Below are positions 13,685-15,094 of a DNA stretch of 15,094 bases, piece after piece. Under the pieces are notes generated by a model. That model was not told where the DNA came from. It did no database searches and worked only from the letters and a program-made list of their open reading frames with translations. A program made the translations under genes and the position numbers. Position 1 is the first letter of the stretch. Each line of letters begins with the position of its first letter. Source of the DNA: JAKORR01 sp964608495 (GTDB lineage: Bacteria; Armatimonadota; Zipacnadia; Zipacnadales; FEN-943); assembly GCA_964608495.1 (NCBI GenBank), contig CAZSOQ010000126.1, positions 1-15,094 on the forward strand, read 5' to 3'.

Positions 13685-15094
13685 ATGGCTGACAAGTGCG
13701 CGGTGATCTTCGACTGCGGCTCGACGAACGTGACCGTGATCGCGGTGGCGCCCGACGGCCGGATCCTGGCGAGTGCGTCCAGGGCCAATGACACGGCGCC
13801 CCAGCCCGACGGCGAGCCCGGATGGCTTATCTGGGACATGGAGGCCCTCTGGGGACGGATCCGCAGAGCCTGCCGCGAGATGCTCGCCGAGCTAGAGGGG
13901 TACGAGCCCGTCTCCGTCGCCGTGACCACCTGGGGGGCCGACGGCGCGCCCGTGCGCGCCGACGGCTCCGTCACCTACCCGCCCATCGCCTGGGCCTGCC
14001 CGCGCGCCGAGCTCCTCGCCAGGGACTTCGCCTCCCGCATGGACCCCTGGCGCGCCTACCGCGAGACCGGTTACCTCGTGATCCCCTTCAACACGATCCT
14101 CAAGATGATCTGGCTGCGCGAGAACCGTCCCGAGGCCCTCGACGACGCCTCCTGCTGGATGATGATGGCCGGTCTGCTCAGTCACCGGCTGTGCGGCGAG
14201 AGGTCCATTGACCCGACGGGCGCGGGGACGACCATGGCCGTGGACGCGGGCGCGCGCGGCTGGTCCTCCGAGATGCTGGCCCTGGCGAACCTGACGCCCG
14301 ATTTCTTCCCGCGCTGGTGCGAGCCGGGCCAGGTCATCGGCGAGCTGTCCTCAGCCGCGGCCGAGGACACGGGCCTGCCGGCTGGGATCTCCGTCGTCGC
14401 CGCGGGGCACGATACCCAGTTCGCCGTGGTCGGGGCCTGCGCCCGCGAGGGCGAGGCCATCCTCAGCAGCGGCACCTGGGAGATCCTCATGTTGCGCGAC
14501 CCCAACTACCGCGCCAACGAGACCGGCTACGAGGAGGGCGTCCTGATCGAGCTGGACGCCCAGCCCGGCCTGTGGAACCCGCAGCTCCTGATGATGGCCT
14601 CGGGCGTGCTCGAGTGGCTGCGCGACATGGTCTACCCGGAGCTGGCCGACCGCCCCGACGCCTACGAGGTGATGGTGGGTGAGGCGAGGCAGGTGCCGCC
14701 CGGCAGCGACGGCGTGACCGTGCTGCCCAGCTTCGAGCCGAGCACCGGCCCCAACAAGAAGCACGGCACCGCGGGCACGCTGCTCGGCCTGGAGCTGGCC
14801 ACCACGCGCGGCCATCTGTACCGGGCCGCGCTCGAGGGCCTCAGCTTCCAGTTGCGCCAGGCCGTGGGGGTGCTCCAGGAGACCACCGGCTACGGCATCC
14901 AGGCCGTGCGCGTGGTCGGCGGCGGCTCCAAGAATCCGCTGTGGAACCAGATCCGCGCCGATGTCACCGGCCTGCCGGTGGTCATCACGGCCCAGAAGGA
15001 GGCCACGGTCGTCGGGGCGGCCGTCTTCGCCTTCGTCGGCGCGGGCGTGTACGGGTCGGTGACCGAGGCGCAGGAGGCGGTGCGGGCCGGCGAG
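13685..15094 (+). CDS. fucK: L-fuculokinase-like FGGY carbohydrate kinase, 3' end cut by the window (first 470 aa)
   Basis: The protein aligns by eye along its whole length with Escherichia coli FucK (482 aa). Shared segments include the N-terminal phosphate-binding loop VIFDCGSTNV (7-16), VAVTTWGADGAPV, a FNTILKMIWLREN stretch, AGHDTQFAV with the presumed catalytic base Asp243, SSGTWEILM, RGHLYRAALEGL and the ATP-site glycine loop VVGGGSKNPLWNQI (Gly412-Ser415). FucK phosphorylates L-fuculose at O1 with ATP, feeding FucA aldolase. The frame is open to the last base and perhaps ten to fifteen residues are missing. FGGY kinases change substrate easily, so L-rhamnulose, L-ribulose or D-ribulose remain possible, but the FucK-like pattern is strong. 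Neither an aldolase nor a transporter is in view; they may lie downstream. Confidence 0.88.
   Translation, partial: MADKCAVIFDCGSTNVTVIAVAPDGRILASASRANDTAPQPDGEPGWLIWDMEALWGRIRRACREMLAELEGYEPVSVAVTTWGADGAPVRADGSVTYPPIAWACPRAELLARDFASRMDPWRAYRETGYLVIPFNTILKMIWLRENRPEALDDASCWMMMAGLLSHRLCGERSIDPTGAGTTMAVDAGARGWSSEMLALANLTPDFFPRWCEPGQVIGELSSAAAEDTGLPAGISVVAAGHDTQFAVVGACAREGEAILSSGTWEILMLRDPNYRANETGYEEGVLIELDAQPGLWNPQLLMMASGVLEWLRDMVYPELADRPDAYEVMVGEARQVPPGSDGVTVLPSFEPSTGPNKKHGTAGTLLGLELATTRGHLYRAALEGLSFQLRQAVGVLQETTGYGIQAVRVVGGGSKNPLWNQIRADVTGLPVVITAQKEATVVGAAVFAFVGAGVYGSVTEAQEAVRAGE

Noticed and set aside
12703..13974. 423-codon minus-strand frame
   Set aside because: It is antisense to the isomerase/epimerase and kinase genes, both of which carry intact active-site motifs; the antisense product is a shadow.

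Overview
The window is GC-rich bacterial DNA, about two thirds G+C by eye, with tightly packed genes, several GTG starts and clear Shine-Dalgarno sites. The mix of divergent secreted glycoside-hydrolase-like proteins, Gfo/Idh/MocA and xylose-isomerase-like sugar enzymes, a non-pyrrolysine MttB homologue and many unassigned secreted proteins suggests an uncultivated polysaccharide-degrading bacterium. An Armatimonadota- or Planctomycetota-like lineage is my best guess, but this is inference and cannot be fixed from the sequence alone.

Positions 1-11267 hold ten genes, all leftward. In order of transcription they are: a degenerate PD-(D/E)XK-like protein with a C-terminal DUF4268-like region (11267-10170); a small helical protein starting three bases after it (10166-9651); a five-bladed beta-propeller, GH43/GH32-like protein (9590-8187); a secreted von Willebrand A (VWA) protein (8089-6347); a secreted protein that begins with the second half of a VWA fold (6272-5637); an unrecognised secreted protein (5428-4727); an MttB-superfamily methyltransferase (4560-3112); a large secreted GHL15-like putative glycosidase with a carbohydrate-binding domain (3049-917); a CsoR/FrmR-family repressor lacking the usual metal ligands (788-504); and a 92-residue membrane-anchored protein (319-41). 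Sigma70-like promoters are visible before the csoR-like gene, the 233-residue secreted protein, the VWA gene and the nuclease-like gene.

A 251-base divergent region (11268-11518) separates this block from a rightward sugar-metabolism block: a Gfo/Idh/MocA oxidoreductase (11519-12505), a 296-base gap rich in hairpins (12506-12801), a xylose-isomerase-like TIM-barrel isomerase/epimerase (12802-13638) and an L-fuculokinase-like FGGY kinase (13685 to the window edge). The isomerase/epimerase and kinase are 46 bases apart and probably form an operon for L-fucose or a similar deoxysugar or pentose. The extracellular glycosidase-like proteins on the left could supply such sugars, but that link is inference.

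The most unusual structure is the adjacent VWA pair. The first gene contains the complete MIDAS metal site but stops just after the fourth core strand. The next gene has its own ribosome site and signal peptide and begins with what looks like the missing C-terminal half of a VWA domain, followed by an Ig-like domain. No tRNA, rRNA, CRISPR array, transposase or integrase was seen.
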